A stretch of 64,000 bases of DNA from Collinsella sp. (GTDB taxonomy: Bacteria; Actinomycetota; Coriobacteriia; Coriobacteriales; Coriobacteriaceae). The stretch lies in contig JAHYYJ010000006.1 of assembly GCA_019425015.1 (NCBI GenBank), forward strand, positions 62,001 to 126,000. Direction: 5' to 3'. A program made the translations under genes and the position numbers. Below the pieces are notes generated by a model, which saw nothing but the letters and a program-made list of their open reading frames with translations, was not told the origin of the DNA and made no database searches. Shown piece by piece: positions 54,538 to 62,826 of the stretch; positions within the stretch are counted from its first letter, which is position 1; every line of letters begins with the position of its first letter.

Positions 54538-55389
54538 TCATCTTTCCTGTTTCTCGATGTAGTTTTGCTTAATGACATGTGTCGCCCGTTCGTAGTCGCT
54601 GGCAACGTAAGCAGCGTACAGGGCATCGACAACCATAAGCTGGGCCATACGCGAAGCCATGGCACCGCTGCGGACCAAGGGCTCACTCGCAGCGACGCCG
54701 AGCACGGCATCGGCCATGGTGGCAAGCTTGGATGATCCATCTACTTTGGTCACGGCCACAACGGGACAGTTGTGACGTTGGGCCTCGGCGGCGCAGCCCA
54801 GCACCTCTTGCGTCAAGCCCGAGTAGCTAAAGGCGATTGCCATATCGCCCTCATGCATGTTCTTGGCACACAAGAGCTGATCATGCCAGTCGTCGTACAG
54901 ATGGCACTCTTTGTCGACACGCATGAGCTTTTGCGCCAGATCGTGCGCGACCAAACGAGAGGCACCGATACCGAACAGATTGACCGCGCGTGCCCGCTTA
55001 AGATAGGCCGCACATCGCTCCAAGACGGTGTAATCGAGCGTTCGCGCCGTCGCTTCGATCGTGCGCACGTTGCTTTTCATCACCTTCCCCACGATACGTT
55101 CGACGCTGTCATCCATGGAGATGTCCTCGAGGGCAACGTCTTTCTTGTCACCCAAGAGCGCCAGCTCGGCAATCAGTTCGCGCTGGAACTCCTTGTAGCC
55201 CGCAAAACCCAAGCGCTTGCAAAAGCGCAAAATGCTCGAGGGCGAGGAGAACGTGGCATCGGCAAGACCGCGGACGGACAGCCCGACCACCTCGTGCGGA
55301 TGAGCGCTTACATATGCGATGACATTGCGTTCCGCCGGGCTCGCGCTGAGCTCACGCTCGCGAAGCCGCAAAAGCAATCCGTTTGCCAT
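54538..55389 (-). CDS. MurR/RpiR family transcriptional regulator
   Basis: Regulator of 283 aa with an N-terminal RpiR helix-turn-helix (about residues 15-75: LSVRGLADATFSSPSSILRFCKRLGF) and a C-terminal SIS sugar-phosphate domain (about 120-260: FGIGASRLVAHDLAQKL). It should sense MurNAc-6-phosphate and control this operon. ATG 55389 is preceded by GGAGG at 8 nt; the GTG at 55398 overlaps that site and is rejected. It is the first gene of the mur operon. Confidence 0.9.
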   Translation of the reverse strand: MANGLLLRLRERELSASPAERNVIAYVSAHPHEVVGLSVRGLADATFSSPSSILRFCKRLGFAGYKEFQRELIAELALLGDKKDVALEDISMDDSVERIVGKVMKSNVRTIEATARTLDYTVLERCAAYLKRARAVNLFGIGASRLVAHDLAQKLMRVDKECHLYDDWHDQLLCAKNMHEGDMAIAFSYSGLTQEVLGCAAEAQRHNCPVVAVTKVDGSSKLATMADAVLGVAASEPLVRSGAMASRMAQLMVVDALYAAYVASDYERATHVIKQNYIEKQER

Positions 55390-55593
55390 CTCAAACACCT
55401 CCGTTGAGAAGAATTAAAGACCAACGAACGATTCGTACCGGATATAAACAGCTTTTACGGTACATTGTGCCGCATCGTGGCGCACAAAGGGCGAGCGTTC
55501 TACCGCTCGCCCCTCAAATCCGACCGCTCGGAAATACGCGCGACACAAAATAATTCAACAAGATCGCATTATCAAAAACGGGCTTGTTACCGG

Positions 55594-56175
55594 CTAGCGC
55601 CTCGCATGGGCGCCGATCGGCCGAGTCGCATGGCGCACCAACACCGCTGCCAGCAATACCAACAGCATGGCGGTGACATAGCCCGCAGCATCGAATCCTA
55701 AATCGATAACGTCGAAATGCCTGCCGGGAACAAAGATCTTATGTACCTGATCGCCAACGGAGCAGACGGCGCAAAAGAGCAACACGGGCACGCAACGGGA
55801 GCATACGCTCCACGGACGCCTGGAAAAGCAAACCACGACCACCGAGGCGAACAATCCGACGAAGAAAAACTCTACGGTATGGGCAACGCGACGGACGTTC
55901 GTGCCCACCCACATGCGAATGGAAGCAAGTCGGCCAGACCGGACATTCGAAGCAGCCGAATCGGTGCCCCCGGTCATCCCGTTCTCGGTCTGAGCTTCAC
56001 CCGCGACATCGGCAGCCTGTACGCCCGTAGCTTGACCCTCCACCACACGCGCGGTGGACTCGCTCAGCAACGACGTCTCCACCGCATTTTGCTCCGTCAG
56101 CACCCAGATGCCCGCCAGCGTTGCAGTAAACAGAACGATCGCGGTCCATCCGATTATTTGTTTTACGCGCGCCAA
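55594..56175 (-). CDS. VanZ-like membrane protein
   Basis: Membrane protein of 193 aa with an N-terminal span, an outside Ala/Ser/Thr-rich stretch and a VanZ-type core: RRVAHTVEFFFVGLF and CSVGDQVHKIFVPGRHFDVIDLGFD, the conserved R..H..E and D.VHK.FVPGR..D..D pattern. VanZ relatives raise teicoplanin resistance in some strains but most have no known role. The start is TTG 56175, because GGAGG sits 7 nt upstream while the ATG at 56217 has no site. It lies between the mur operon and a recombinase. Confidence 0.8.
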   Translation of the reverse strand: MARVKQIIGWTAIVLFTATLAGIWVLTEQNAVETSLLSESTARVVEGQATGVQAADVAGEAQTENGMTGGTDSAASNVRSGRLASIRMWVGTNVRRVAHTVEFFFVGLFASVVVVCFSRRPWSVCSRCVPVLLFCAVCSVGDQVHKIFVPGRHFDVIDLGFDAAGYVTAMLLVLLAAVLVRHATRPIGAHARR

Positions 56176-56279
56176 GGGCCTACCTCCTTTTTTGAATATC
56201 AGCGAGTGTAGCCCCAAATGGCATCGTCACCGTATCAAAATTTGAATCGCAACAGGAAGCGCCAAAGCGGCGCAAACCC

Positions 56280-56885
56280 CTACCCCGCCTCGCGCATCCA
56301 GCGATCGAACGTCCCCACGCACACGCCCAGGCACTTTGCTGCCTGGCTGCGGGTAATATCGCCTGCCTCATAGCTATCGCGTACCAGCTCAAACTGAGGA
56401 GGGCACGGCTTGCGAGGTCGACCGAAACGGACCCCTCGCGCCCGCGCCGCTGCAATCCCCTCCGCTTGGCGCCGATGGATATTCTCGCGCTCCACCTGCG
56501 CCACGTAGCTCAGCAGTTGCAGCACAATATCGGCAATCAGGGTATTGGTCACATCCGGCGCGCCGCTGGCCCTGGCGCGCGTGTCAAGCAATGGCATGTC
56601 CAACACCACAATGGCAACCCCGAGCTCCTTGGTAATGCGACGCCATTCCTCAAGAATCTCGGAGTAATTACGGCCAAGTCGGTCGATAGAAAGCACCACC
56701 AGCACGTCCCCGTCTCCCAGGACGTGCAGCAGCTCGCGATAGCGCGGTCGATCGAAGTCCTTGCCGCTCGCATGGTCGGCATAAATATTCGCCGAGCCCA
56801 CGCCATAGGCGCCCAGCGCATCCAGCTGCCGATTAAGATTCTGATCGCGCGAACTCACCCGCGCATAACCATACACCGTCGCCAT
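56280..56885 (-). CDS. Serine recombinase (resolvase/invertase)
   Basis: Small serine recombinase of 201 aa. Catalytic domain about residues 1-140 with the nucleophile Ser in YARVSSRDQ (S11) and LSIDRLGRNYSEI; a C-terminal helix-turn-helix (about 160-198: ITRSQAAKCLGVCVGTFDRWM). Length and layout match Tn3-type resolvases and DNA invertases. ATG 56885 has GGGGATGAG upstream. No transposase is adjacent. A 13-bp inverted repeat 20 nt upstream could be its binding or crossover site. Confidence 0.9.
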   Translation of the reverse strand: MATVYGYARVSSRDQNLNRQLDALGAYGVGSANIYADHASGKDFDRPRYRELLHVLGDGDVLVVLSIDRLGRNYSEILEEWRRITKELGVAIVVLDMPLLDTRARASGAPDVTNTLIADIVLQLLSYVAQVERENIHRRQAEGIAAARARGVRFGRPRKPCPPQFELVRDSYEAGDITRSQAAKCLGVCVGTFDRWMREAG

Positions 56886-56904
56886 CTCATCCCCGCTTTC
56901 TTGT

Positions 56905-56943
56905 AAACCTGCCAAAAAGGGACAGGTTTATTTTGGTAGGTTT
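56905..56943. promoter_or_regulatory. Inverted repeat at the recombinase promoter, candidate res site
   Basis: AAACCTGCCAAAA (56905-56917) and TTTTGGTAGGTTT (56931-56943) match at 12 of 13 positions around a 13-nt spacer that contains GGGACAGGTTTA. It lies directly upstream of the recombinase start codon. Confidence 0.45.
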
Positions 56944-57005
56944 TACCTCTCGAATAGCAGGTAAGCGGGCGGCCGAGCAGACGGCAAGGTAGCCATGATC
57001 CAAAT

Positions 57006-57037
57006 GCGGAGGGCGGCCCCGAAAGACCGCCCTCCGC
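57006..57037 (-). terminator. Hairpin after rnr
   Basis: GCGGAGGGCGG / CCGCCCTCCGC, an 11-bp perfect stem with a 10-nt loop, begins 26 nt past the rnr stop. The following T content is low. Confidence 0.6.
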
Positions 57038-57062
57038 TCTCCCGCCATGAGTCGAGATTTGG

Positions 57063-59198
57063 CTAATGGATAAGCTTAAAGTCCAAGTGCCCACGCGTGG
57101 TATTGACGCGCGAGACCTCGATAATCACGCGCTGGCCCAGTTCATAGCGAGTCCCCGTGTCGGCGCCCGTCAGCGTAAGCGCATCCTCGTCGAACTCGAA
57201 CCACTCGTTGCCCAGGCTCTTGATCGAAACCAAGCCTTCGACCTGCGTCAGGTCCAAGCGCACAAAGAGGCCCATGCTGCTAACCCACGAGACGGTTCCG
57301 GCATAGCGCTCGCCCAGACGGTCCTCATAGTACTGGGCAATCTTGATCTTTTGCGTCGCATGGCTAGCGGCATCTGCCGCGCGCTCGGCATCGCTGCATG
57401 CGCGGCAGATCTGCGGCAGAATGCGCGGCAGCGACTCGCGCCCCTTGCCGATCAGCCGCGGCGTACGGACCAGGGCGTCCTTGCCGCCGAGCTGCTCATA
57501 GGCCAACTGCAGTTTGAGCACGCGGTGCACCACCAGATCGGGGTAGCGACGGATGGGACTCGTAAAGTGACAGTAGCACGGCGCGGCGAGCGCAAAGTGG
57601 CCCTCGTTGCGCGGCTTGTACAGTGCGCGCTGCATGCTGCGCAGAAGCAGCGTGTTGACGAGCGGTGCGTTGGCCGTACCGGCGGCAGCATCAACTGCAG
57701 CCTGTAGCTCATCGGGACTCCCCAGGGCGATACCGGCAGCACGGCGATCGTCGATGATGCCCAGCTGCGCCAGCGCAACGGCGGCACCGTGCAGGCTATC
57801 GGGGCTCGGATCCTCATGCACGCGATAGCAGGCCTCGATATCACGGTCTGCCAGCCACTCTGCAACGCACTCGTTGGCGAGTAGCATGGCTTCCTCGATA
57901 AGCGACGTGGCACACGAACGCTCGCGCGCCACAATCTGCACGGGTACTCCGTCCTCATCCAATAGAGCGCGAATCTCGGCCGTGTCAAAATCGACTGAGC
58001 CGCGGGCACGACGAATACGACGGCGAAGTTCGGCGAGTTCGTTAGCGGCGACAAGGAAATCGCCGAGGTCGACGTTATAGCCGCGAGCAGTTTCCTCGCA
58101 CGCAAGACCGCGCTCAAGCGCCTCCTCGCGCGAGGCCTCAGCAGCCGCAACATCCTCAGCGGCGCCTTCCAGCACCCCATACTCCACCGCGCCGGCACGC
58201 ACCAGCAGCGCCTCGGCGCCGTCATAGTCCATACGCACACGCGAGCGAATCACGCTGGGGTACGGATCGTAATGCCGCACGCGACCCTGCGCATCGAGTT
58301 CAATGTCAACGGTAAACGCAAGACGGTCCTCGTCAGGGCGAAGCGAACACAGGTCACAGGACAGGCGTTCGGGCAGCATGGGAAGCACGCGATCGGCCAG
58401 ATACACCGATGTCGTACGATGGCGAGCCTCAAGATCGATATGCCCGTCCCAAGCCACATAGTGAGAAACGTCAGCGATATGCACACCCAGCTTGTAGCCA
58501 CCCTCGGGCGTGCGCTCAAGCGAAATGGCATCGTCAAAGTCGCGCGCGTCGACCGGGTCGATCGTGATGACAAAGCGGTCGCGCAGATCGCGGCGGAGCG
58601 GGTCCTTAAGCGCCGCGGACACATCGAGCGAAAGTCCCTCGGCCTCGTCCAGCGCGGCCTCGGGATAGCTATCGGTATAGCCGTAACGCGCCATCACGTA
58701 TTGAACGCCCAAATCGGGCGCGTCATCTCCGCCAATGCGGCGTTCGATCGTCACGGTGCCCGATTCCAGGCGCGTCGGGTAGGTCAAAATGCGCGCGACA
58801 ACGGCATCACCCGGGTGGACGCCCAGACGATCCGCCGAGGTATCCTCGGGCAGAATGAAGAAGTCGGCCTTCAGGCGCGAATCGAGCGGCTCGATCACAC
58901 CGAGCGGACCAGCGGTCTGGTACGTACCCACCACGCTTATGGCTGCGCGCTCAACCACGCCTTCGATCACGGCGCGCCGCTCACCGTGCGGGCTGTTCTT
59001 AATGCTCACGGCAACGGTATCGCCATCCATGATCTCGCGCTTACCGCGGCCCATAACCTTGTAGTCGCCGCTCTCGGTTATGACATAGGCGCCATGCTCA
59101 TGGAGCTGCACGCGCCCGGTCAGGCTCGGACGGCGTTCGCAGCGCACCGGCCCACGCTTATTGCGAGCACCGCGCTTATGCTTGTTATTGCGCCCCAT
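57063..59198 (-). CDS. rnr: Ribonuclease R
   Basis: Processive 3'-5' exoribonuclease of 711 aa for structured RNA and tmRNA-linked decay. A short basic N-terminus, cold-shock/OB domains (about 20-160), the RNB catalytic domain with DPVDARDFDDAIS (about 212) and SPIRRYPDLVVHR, and a C-terminal S1 domain (about 625-710: GERYAGTVSWVSSMGLFVRL). ATG 59198 follows AAGGAGG. It functions with SmpB in the family; smpB lies 9 kb away in the same window. Confidence 0.95.
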   Translation of the reverse strand: MGRNNKHKRGARNKRGPVRCERRPSLTGRVQLHEHGAYVITESGDYKVMGRGKREIMDGDTVAVSIKNSPHGERRAVIEGVVERAAISVVGTYQTAGPLGVIEPLDSRLKADFFILPEDTSADRLGVHPGDAVVARILTYPTRLESGTVTIERRIGGDDAPDLGVQYVMARYGYTDSYPEAALDEAEGLSLDVSAALKDPLRRDLRDRFVITIDPVDARDFDDAISLERTPEGGYKLGVHIADVSHYVAWDGHIDLEARHRTTSVYLADRVLPMLPERLSCDLCSLRPDEDRLAFTVDIELDAQGRVRHYDPYPSVIRSRVRMDYDGAEALLVRAGAVEYGVLEGAAEDVAAAEASREEALERGLACEETARGYNVDLGDFLVAANELAELRRRIRRARGSVDFDTAEIRALLDEDGVPVQIVARERSCATSLIEEAMLLANECVAEWLADRDIEACYRVHEDPSPDSLHGAAVALAQLGIIDDRRAAGIALGSPDELQAAVDAAAGTANAPLVNTLLLRSMQRALYKPRNEGHFALAAPCYCHFTSPIRRYPDLVVHRVLKLQLAYEQLGGKDALVRTPRLIGKGRESLPRILPQICRACSDAERAADAASHATQKIKIAQYYEDRLGERYAGTVSWVSSMGLFVRLDLTQVEGLVSIKSLGNEWFEFDEDALTLTGADTGTRYELGQRVIIEVSRVNTTRGHLDFKLIH

Positions 59199-59240
59199 GG
59201 CGCCTCCTTGCTATCGATGACGAACTCCAAAGAGTCTACC

Positions 59241-59270
59241 CAAATGATTCGCTTTCCTGCCGTCCCCTAG
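59241..59270 (-). repeat. GGACGGAGGAAAACG repeat, copy 3 (inverted)
   Basis: The minus strand reads GGGGACGGCAGGAAAGCGAATC then ATTTG, matching the copies flanking the relB-like gene with one inserted base and one substitution. It lies between ftsX and rnr. Confidence 0.55.
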
Positions 59271-59274
59271 AGAT

Positions 59275-59310
59275 CAAAAAACGGGCCGCCCCATAAGAGA
59301 CGACCCGTTG
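59275..59310 (-). terminator. Terminator of ftsEX
   Basis: Minus-strand AACGGGTCGTC / GGCGGCCCGTT with a T-run (TTTTTT), 24 nt past the ftsX stop codon. Confidence 0.75.
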
Positions 59311-59333
59311 GAAGGGATGAATTCCAGGCATGC

Positions 59334-60254
59334 CTACACGCGCAGGTAGCGGCGCATGGCTATGGCAGAACCAAAGAGACCGATAATCACACCGACCAGA
59401 ATCAGCGCAGCATAGGTCACCAGGTAGTACTGCATCGGCAGGGCAAACGACATCCAGCCGATGCTCTCCTGCAAACGCGGAATCATCAGATTGCGCAGCA
59501 GCTCCAGAACGCCGATGGAAAGCAGCGAGCCCAAAATGGCCTGCAGTACGCCCTCGGTGATAAACGGGCCGCGAATGAAGCCGTTGCTGGCGCCGACCAG
59601 ACGCATAATCGCAATCTCACGACGACGCGCCGTGATGGACAGGCGAATCGTGTTGTTGATGAAGATGAATGCGATAAAGGTCAAAAGGCCAACGAGCACC
59701 ACGGCGGCGATGCGGATGTAGTTGGTCACCTGGAACAGGCGGCTCACTTCCTCTTGGCCGTACAGCACGCTCGCGTTGACGTCGCCGTCATCCGCGATCT
59801 TCTGGAAGTCGGCGTTCTTCTTGAGCTTCTGGGCCGTGCTCTCGACCTTGGACGGATCGTCCATCTCAATTGCAAACGAAGCCGGCAGCGGGTTCTGGCC
59901 ATCGAGCGCGCTCATGGTGGCGTCGGCGTTGCCCGACATCTTGCTCGTATACTCGGCCAGCGCGTCGTCCTTGTCCTTATAGGTCACGGACTTGACGTTA
60001 TTCCACGTCTTAAGCTCGGCCTCAAAAGCCTGAACATCGGCCTGATCGGCGTCATCGCTAATGAACGCGTTGATGACAACCTGATCCTCGACGGTGCCGA
60101 TCACGGAGTTCAGCATCGCGGAGCCCATGATGAACAGGCCGATGATAAACAGCGAAAGGAAGATCGTGATGACGGCGCCGAGCGAGGTAGTCCAGTTACG
60201 GAAGAAGTGACTGATTGCCTCTTTGAAGGAGTAGCCCACGTTAGTTGGTGCCAT
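59334..60254 (-). CDS. ftsX: Cell division ABC permease-like protein FtsX
   Basis: Four-span membrane protein of 306 aa that partners FtsE and activates wall hydrolases at the septum. N-terminal VGYSFKEAISHFFRNWTTSLGAV span, a large outside loop (about 60-170) and three C-terminal spans with ARRREIAIMRLVGAS are family hallmarks. ATG 60254 overlaps the ftsE end by 14 nt, so the two are translationally coupled. Confidence 0.94.
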   Translation of the reverse strand: MAPTNVGYSFKEAISHFFRNWTTSLGAVITIFLSLFIIGLFIMGSAMLNSVIGTVEDQVVINAFISDDADQADVQAFEAELKTWNNVKSVTYKDKDDALAEYTSKMSGNADATMSALDGQNPLPASFAIEMDDPSKVESTAQKLKKNADFQKIADDGDVNASVLYGQEEVSRLFQVTNYIRIAAVVLVGLLTFIAFIFINNTIRLSITARRREIAIMRLVGASNGFIRGPFITEGVLQAILGSLLSIGVLELLRNLMIPRLQESIGWMSFALPMQYYLVTYAALILVGVIIGLFGSAIAMRRYLRV

Positions 60255-61461
60255 AGTTGCCGTAACCTCCCCTCTCCTGGTCGCGGATAACGTGGCCGCC
60301 CTCGAGGGCGATCACGCGACGGTGCATGCTATCGACCATCTCGCGGTCGTGCGTGGCGACGATCACGGTGGTGCCGGTGCGGTTAATACGCTCGAGCAGC
60401 TTCATGATGCCCAGCGAGATCGCCGGGTCGAGGTTGCCCGTGGGCTCGTCACAGATCAAAAGCGGCGGGCGGTTGACCATGGCGCGGGCAACGGCAACGC
60501 GCTGCTGCTCGCCACCGGAAAGCTGGTCGGGCAGCGAGTCCATCTGATCGGCAAGACCGACCAGACGCAGCACCTCGGGCACCTGGCTGCGAATGACGCC
60601 CTTGGGCTTGCCGATGCACTGCAGGGCAAACGCCACGTTTTCGTAGGCGGTTTTTTGCGGCAGAAGCTTAAAGTCCTGGAACACGGCGCCAATCTGGCGG
60701 CGCAGGAACGGAACCTTGCGGTTCTTGATCTTCATGAGGTCCTGACCGGCAACCAGGATGCGACCGCTCGTCGGCTTGACGTCGCGGTTGAGCGTCGACA
60801 GCAGCGTGGTCTTACCCGAGCCGGAGTGACCGACCAGGAAGACGAACTCGCCCGGATAGATCTCGATGTTGATGTCGTCGAGTGCGGGCTTATTGGGCTG
60901 TGCCGGATAGATCTTGGTGACATGCTCCATAAGGATGACGGGCTCGACACCGGCCTGCTTGGCCATCTTCTTGCGGCTGGCCTGCGGATCGATAGGCGCA
61001 AACACCGACGTGAAATCGGGATTGTTGAGCGCGTTATCGAGGCTTGCGACCTCGGCGGCCTGATCGCTCTCGACCACCGGGGCAGCAGGCTGCGTGGGGT
61101 CGGGAATAGCGGCAAAGAGACCGGACTGCGCAGGCTGAGGAGCCGGCGTCGCAGGGGCCATGGGGTCGGGAATGCCGGCCATGGTAGGCTGCGGCGTGGC
61201 AGCGCCAGCCTGAGGCTGCTCCACGCGAGCGGTCACGGCCTGAACGGGCTCAAAACCCGCCGTGCCGGAAAGCGCGACATCGCTGGTTGGATTGTAGGCA
61301 AAGGGATCGGATGCCGGCTGTGCCTGATCTGCCGGCTGAGCGGGGGCCTGAGCAACAGGCTGGCCCTCTGAATCCGGAGTGGCGAAACGACTGCCCTGGA
61401 CGCCTGCCTGCGTCTTGGGGGCATCATCGCCCGCACCGGAGGTACGGAAGTGGTTACCCAC
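60241..61461 (-). CDS. ftsE: Cell division ATPase FtsE with long N-terminal extension
   Basis: ABC ATPase of 406 aa. Only residues about 175-400 form the FtsE fold: Walker A GHSGSGKTT (about 209-217), signature LSGGEQQRVAVARAM and Walker B LLICDEPTGNLDP. FtsE is normally about 220-230 aa. The first 170 or so residues are Pro/Ala/Gln-rich and look disordered, with two IPDP repeats (GIPDPMAP, AIPDPTQP). The GTG start at 61461 has AAGGAG 5 nt upstream, so the extension is probably translated. It is first in ftsEX. Confidence 0.92.
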   Translation of the reverse strand: MGNHFRTSGAGDDAPKTQAGVQGSRFATPDSEGQPVAQAPAQPADQAQPASDPFAYNPTSDVALSGTAGFEPVQAVTARVEQPQAGAATPQPTMAGIPDPMAPATPAPQPAQSGLFAAIPDPTQPAAPVVESDQAAEVASLDNALNNPDFTSVFAPIDPQASRKKMAKQAGVEPVILMEHVTKIYPAQPNKPALDDINIEIYPGEFVFLVGHSGSGKTTLLSTLNRDVKPTSGRILVAGQDLMKIKNRKVPFLRRQIGAVFQDFKLLPQKTAYENVAFALQCIGKPKGVIRSQVPEVLRLVGLADQMDSLPDQLSGGEQQRVAVARAMVNRPPLLICDEPTGNLDPAISLGIMKLLERINRTGTTVIVATHDREMVDSMHRRVIALEGGHVIRDQERGGYGNYGTN

Positions 61462-61564
61462 TGGTGCTCCTTATCGTCGTGCGTTTAAACTACATGAGCG
61501 CTTAGTATTTTAGCAGCATTAGCTTTGCTGCACACAAGAAGCATGGCGGGCTTTTGGTCCGGCC

Positions 61565-61687
61565 GGCCGCGCACAGGGTTACCTCCCAAATCGTCCTCGG
61601 ACATGTCGGCGCCCCCGCTGCGCGCTTCGCGCTGCGGGGGCGCCTCCGTCCTGCGGAAAGATTTGGGAGGTAACCCTGTGCGCGGCC
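61565..61687. repeat. Structured hairpin element, copy 2 of 2
   Basis: In the opposite orientation to the copy at 1111-1240. Outer arms of 28 bp (61565-61592 with 61660-61687) and an inner 11-bp stem (61608-61618 with 61634-61644) are perfect. The internal-loop strands equal those of copy 1 in their conserved parts, while the stems differ by compensating changes. It lies about 100 nt upstream of ftsE. The rest of the gap 61462-61973 holds one GTTGCGGTGAAATA hairpin and a short TTGGGAT/ATCCCAA dyad near 61763-61785. Confidence 0.85.
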
Positions 61688-61815
61688 TGCAGCTACTAAG
61701 GAGTCGCCGCGTTTCTATTAGGTGCAGCAAACGCATGCTTGGGAGGGTCTGAATTGCACTTTGTTGGGATGGGCCCTTATCCCAATAGAAATCCTGCTTG
61801 ATACGGCCTCTTTAG

Positions 61816-61884
61816 AAGTTGCGGTGAAATAGGGACTGTTTTAGCAGTTAAAAGCCCCCATCAGTCCTTATTTCACCGCAACTT
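61816..61884. repeat. GTTGCGGTGAAATA hairpin repeat, copy 2
   Basis: AAGTTGCGGTGAAATAGGGA followed by CTG, with its near-complement at the right end, encloses about 25 nt. It lies in the non-coding gap before the zinc-ribbon gene. Confidence 0.85.
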
Positions 61885-61973
61885 ATATTGGGGCTCATTG
61901 TTGCGCAACTTGGATTTGAATTATCGCTTTACAGTTGCCTCGATAGGAACGCCTATGGTTGTGGGAGGCTAGT

Positions 61974-62705
61974 ATGAATTGTCCTTATTGTGGGGCCGAG
62001 TTGCGCGATGGCGTGAGGTACTGCACGGCGTGCGGGGCTGCCGTCAATGGCATCTCTGCTGATTCTGGGCTTCGAGTAAAGCCTCGGAACCACGTTGCGG
62101 TCATCCTTGCCTGCATGCTGGTAATTGGCATTATCGGCGGTAGCTGTTTGGGTCTTTATCTGCGGCAGATTTTTTCCCACTTTATATCGGCTCATTCGGA
62201 GCACGCTATCGTGCTCAACATCTCTGCCACAGGTTGGGATACCGATAGCGGGGCCTCACGTGTCCCGATACACATTACGGGCAAGACTGTCGACGGGATA
62301 ACGGTCGACAAGGTTGAGTTCGTCGCCTCCGACGGTTCCGGTATCAGCCTCATTCAAGGTGTGTACACGCTCGAGGCGGCAGGTTCCCCCATCACCACTG
62401 ATGGCAAGATTTATCATATTCCCTGTACGAGCGCGACGTTCGTCCTCGACGATGTCTTTGCCGCAGGCGAAACGATCAATCTCGCCGAGCTCGCTGAGCA
62501 GGATTCGATACTCACCTTCTGTCCCATCGTTGCCGGCGATATGACCAACGACGAAATCTATGATGCCGCCCTGCTCGCCATGACATATAAAGGCGACGAC
62601 GCCCCCGATGTTGCCGCACTGTGCCAAGCGGCAATCGATCGACGTGCCGCCGCCAGCACAAGCGGGAACGCCTTCGAAAGTTGCGGTGAAATACGGATTA
62701 ATTGA
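61974..62705 (+). CDS. Zinc-ribbon membrane protein with 3' end formed by a repeat
   Basis: Protein of 243 aa: an N-terminal zinc ribbon (CPYCG at 3-7, CTACG at 17-21), one membrane span (about residues 40-62) and an outside domain of about 180 residues rich in beta-strand patterns and containing TFVLDDVFAAGETINLAEL. No known function. ATG 61974 has GGGAGG upstream. The final residues, ESCGEIRIN and stop, are encoded by the left arm of a GTTGCGGTGAAATA hairpin, so the repeat has replaced or extended the original C-terminus. Confidence 0.78.
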   Translation: MNCPYCGAELRDGVRYCTACGAAVNGISADSGLRVKPRNHVAVILACMLVIGIIGGSCLGLYLRQIFSHFISAHSEHAIVLNISATGWDTDSGASRVPIHITGKTVDGITVDKVEFVASDGSGISLIQGVYTLEAAGSPITTDGKIYHIPCTSATFVLDDVFAAGETINLAELAEQDSILTFCPIVAGDMTNDEIYDAALLAMTYKGDDAPDVAALCQAAIDRRAAASTSGNAFESCGEIRIN

Positions 62706-62745
62706 GCCTTTAGGCTGGCAAAACAGTCCTTATTTCACCGCAACT
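62679..62745. repeat. GTTGCGGTGAAATA hairpin repeat, copy 3, overlapping a gene end
   Basis: AGTTGCGGTGAAATACGGAT ... CAGTCCTTATTTCACCGCAACT. The left arm and part of the loop encode the last residues and stop of the preceding gene. Confidence 0.85.
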
Positions 62746-62750
62746 GAAAC

Positions 62751-62782
62751 GGGGGCGTCCTCTTTGAGGACGCCCCTGTTTT
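62751..62782 (+). terminator. Terminator of the zinc-ribbon gene
   Basis: GGGGGCGTCCTC TTT GAGGACGCCCC followed by TGTTTTGG, a 12-bp stem with a tight loop. It may also stop convergent transketolase transcripts weakly. Confidence 0.7.
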
Positions 62783-62826
62783 GGATTGCATACGGTTGCT
62801 GAAGCGATACTTTGCCTCGTCTTGCC

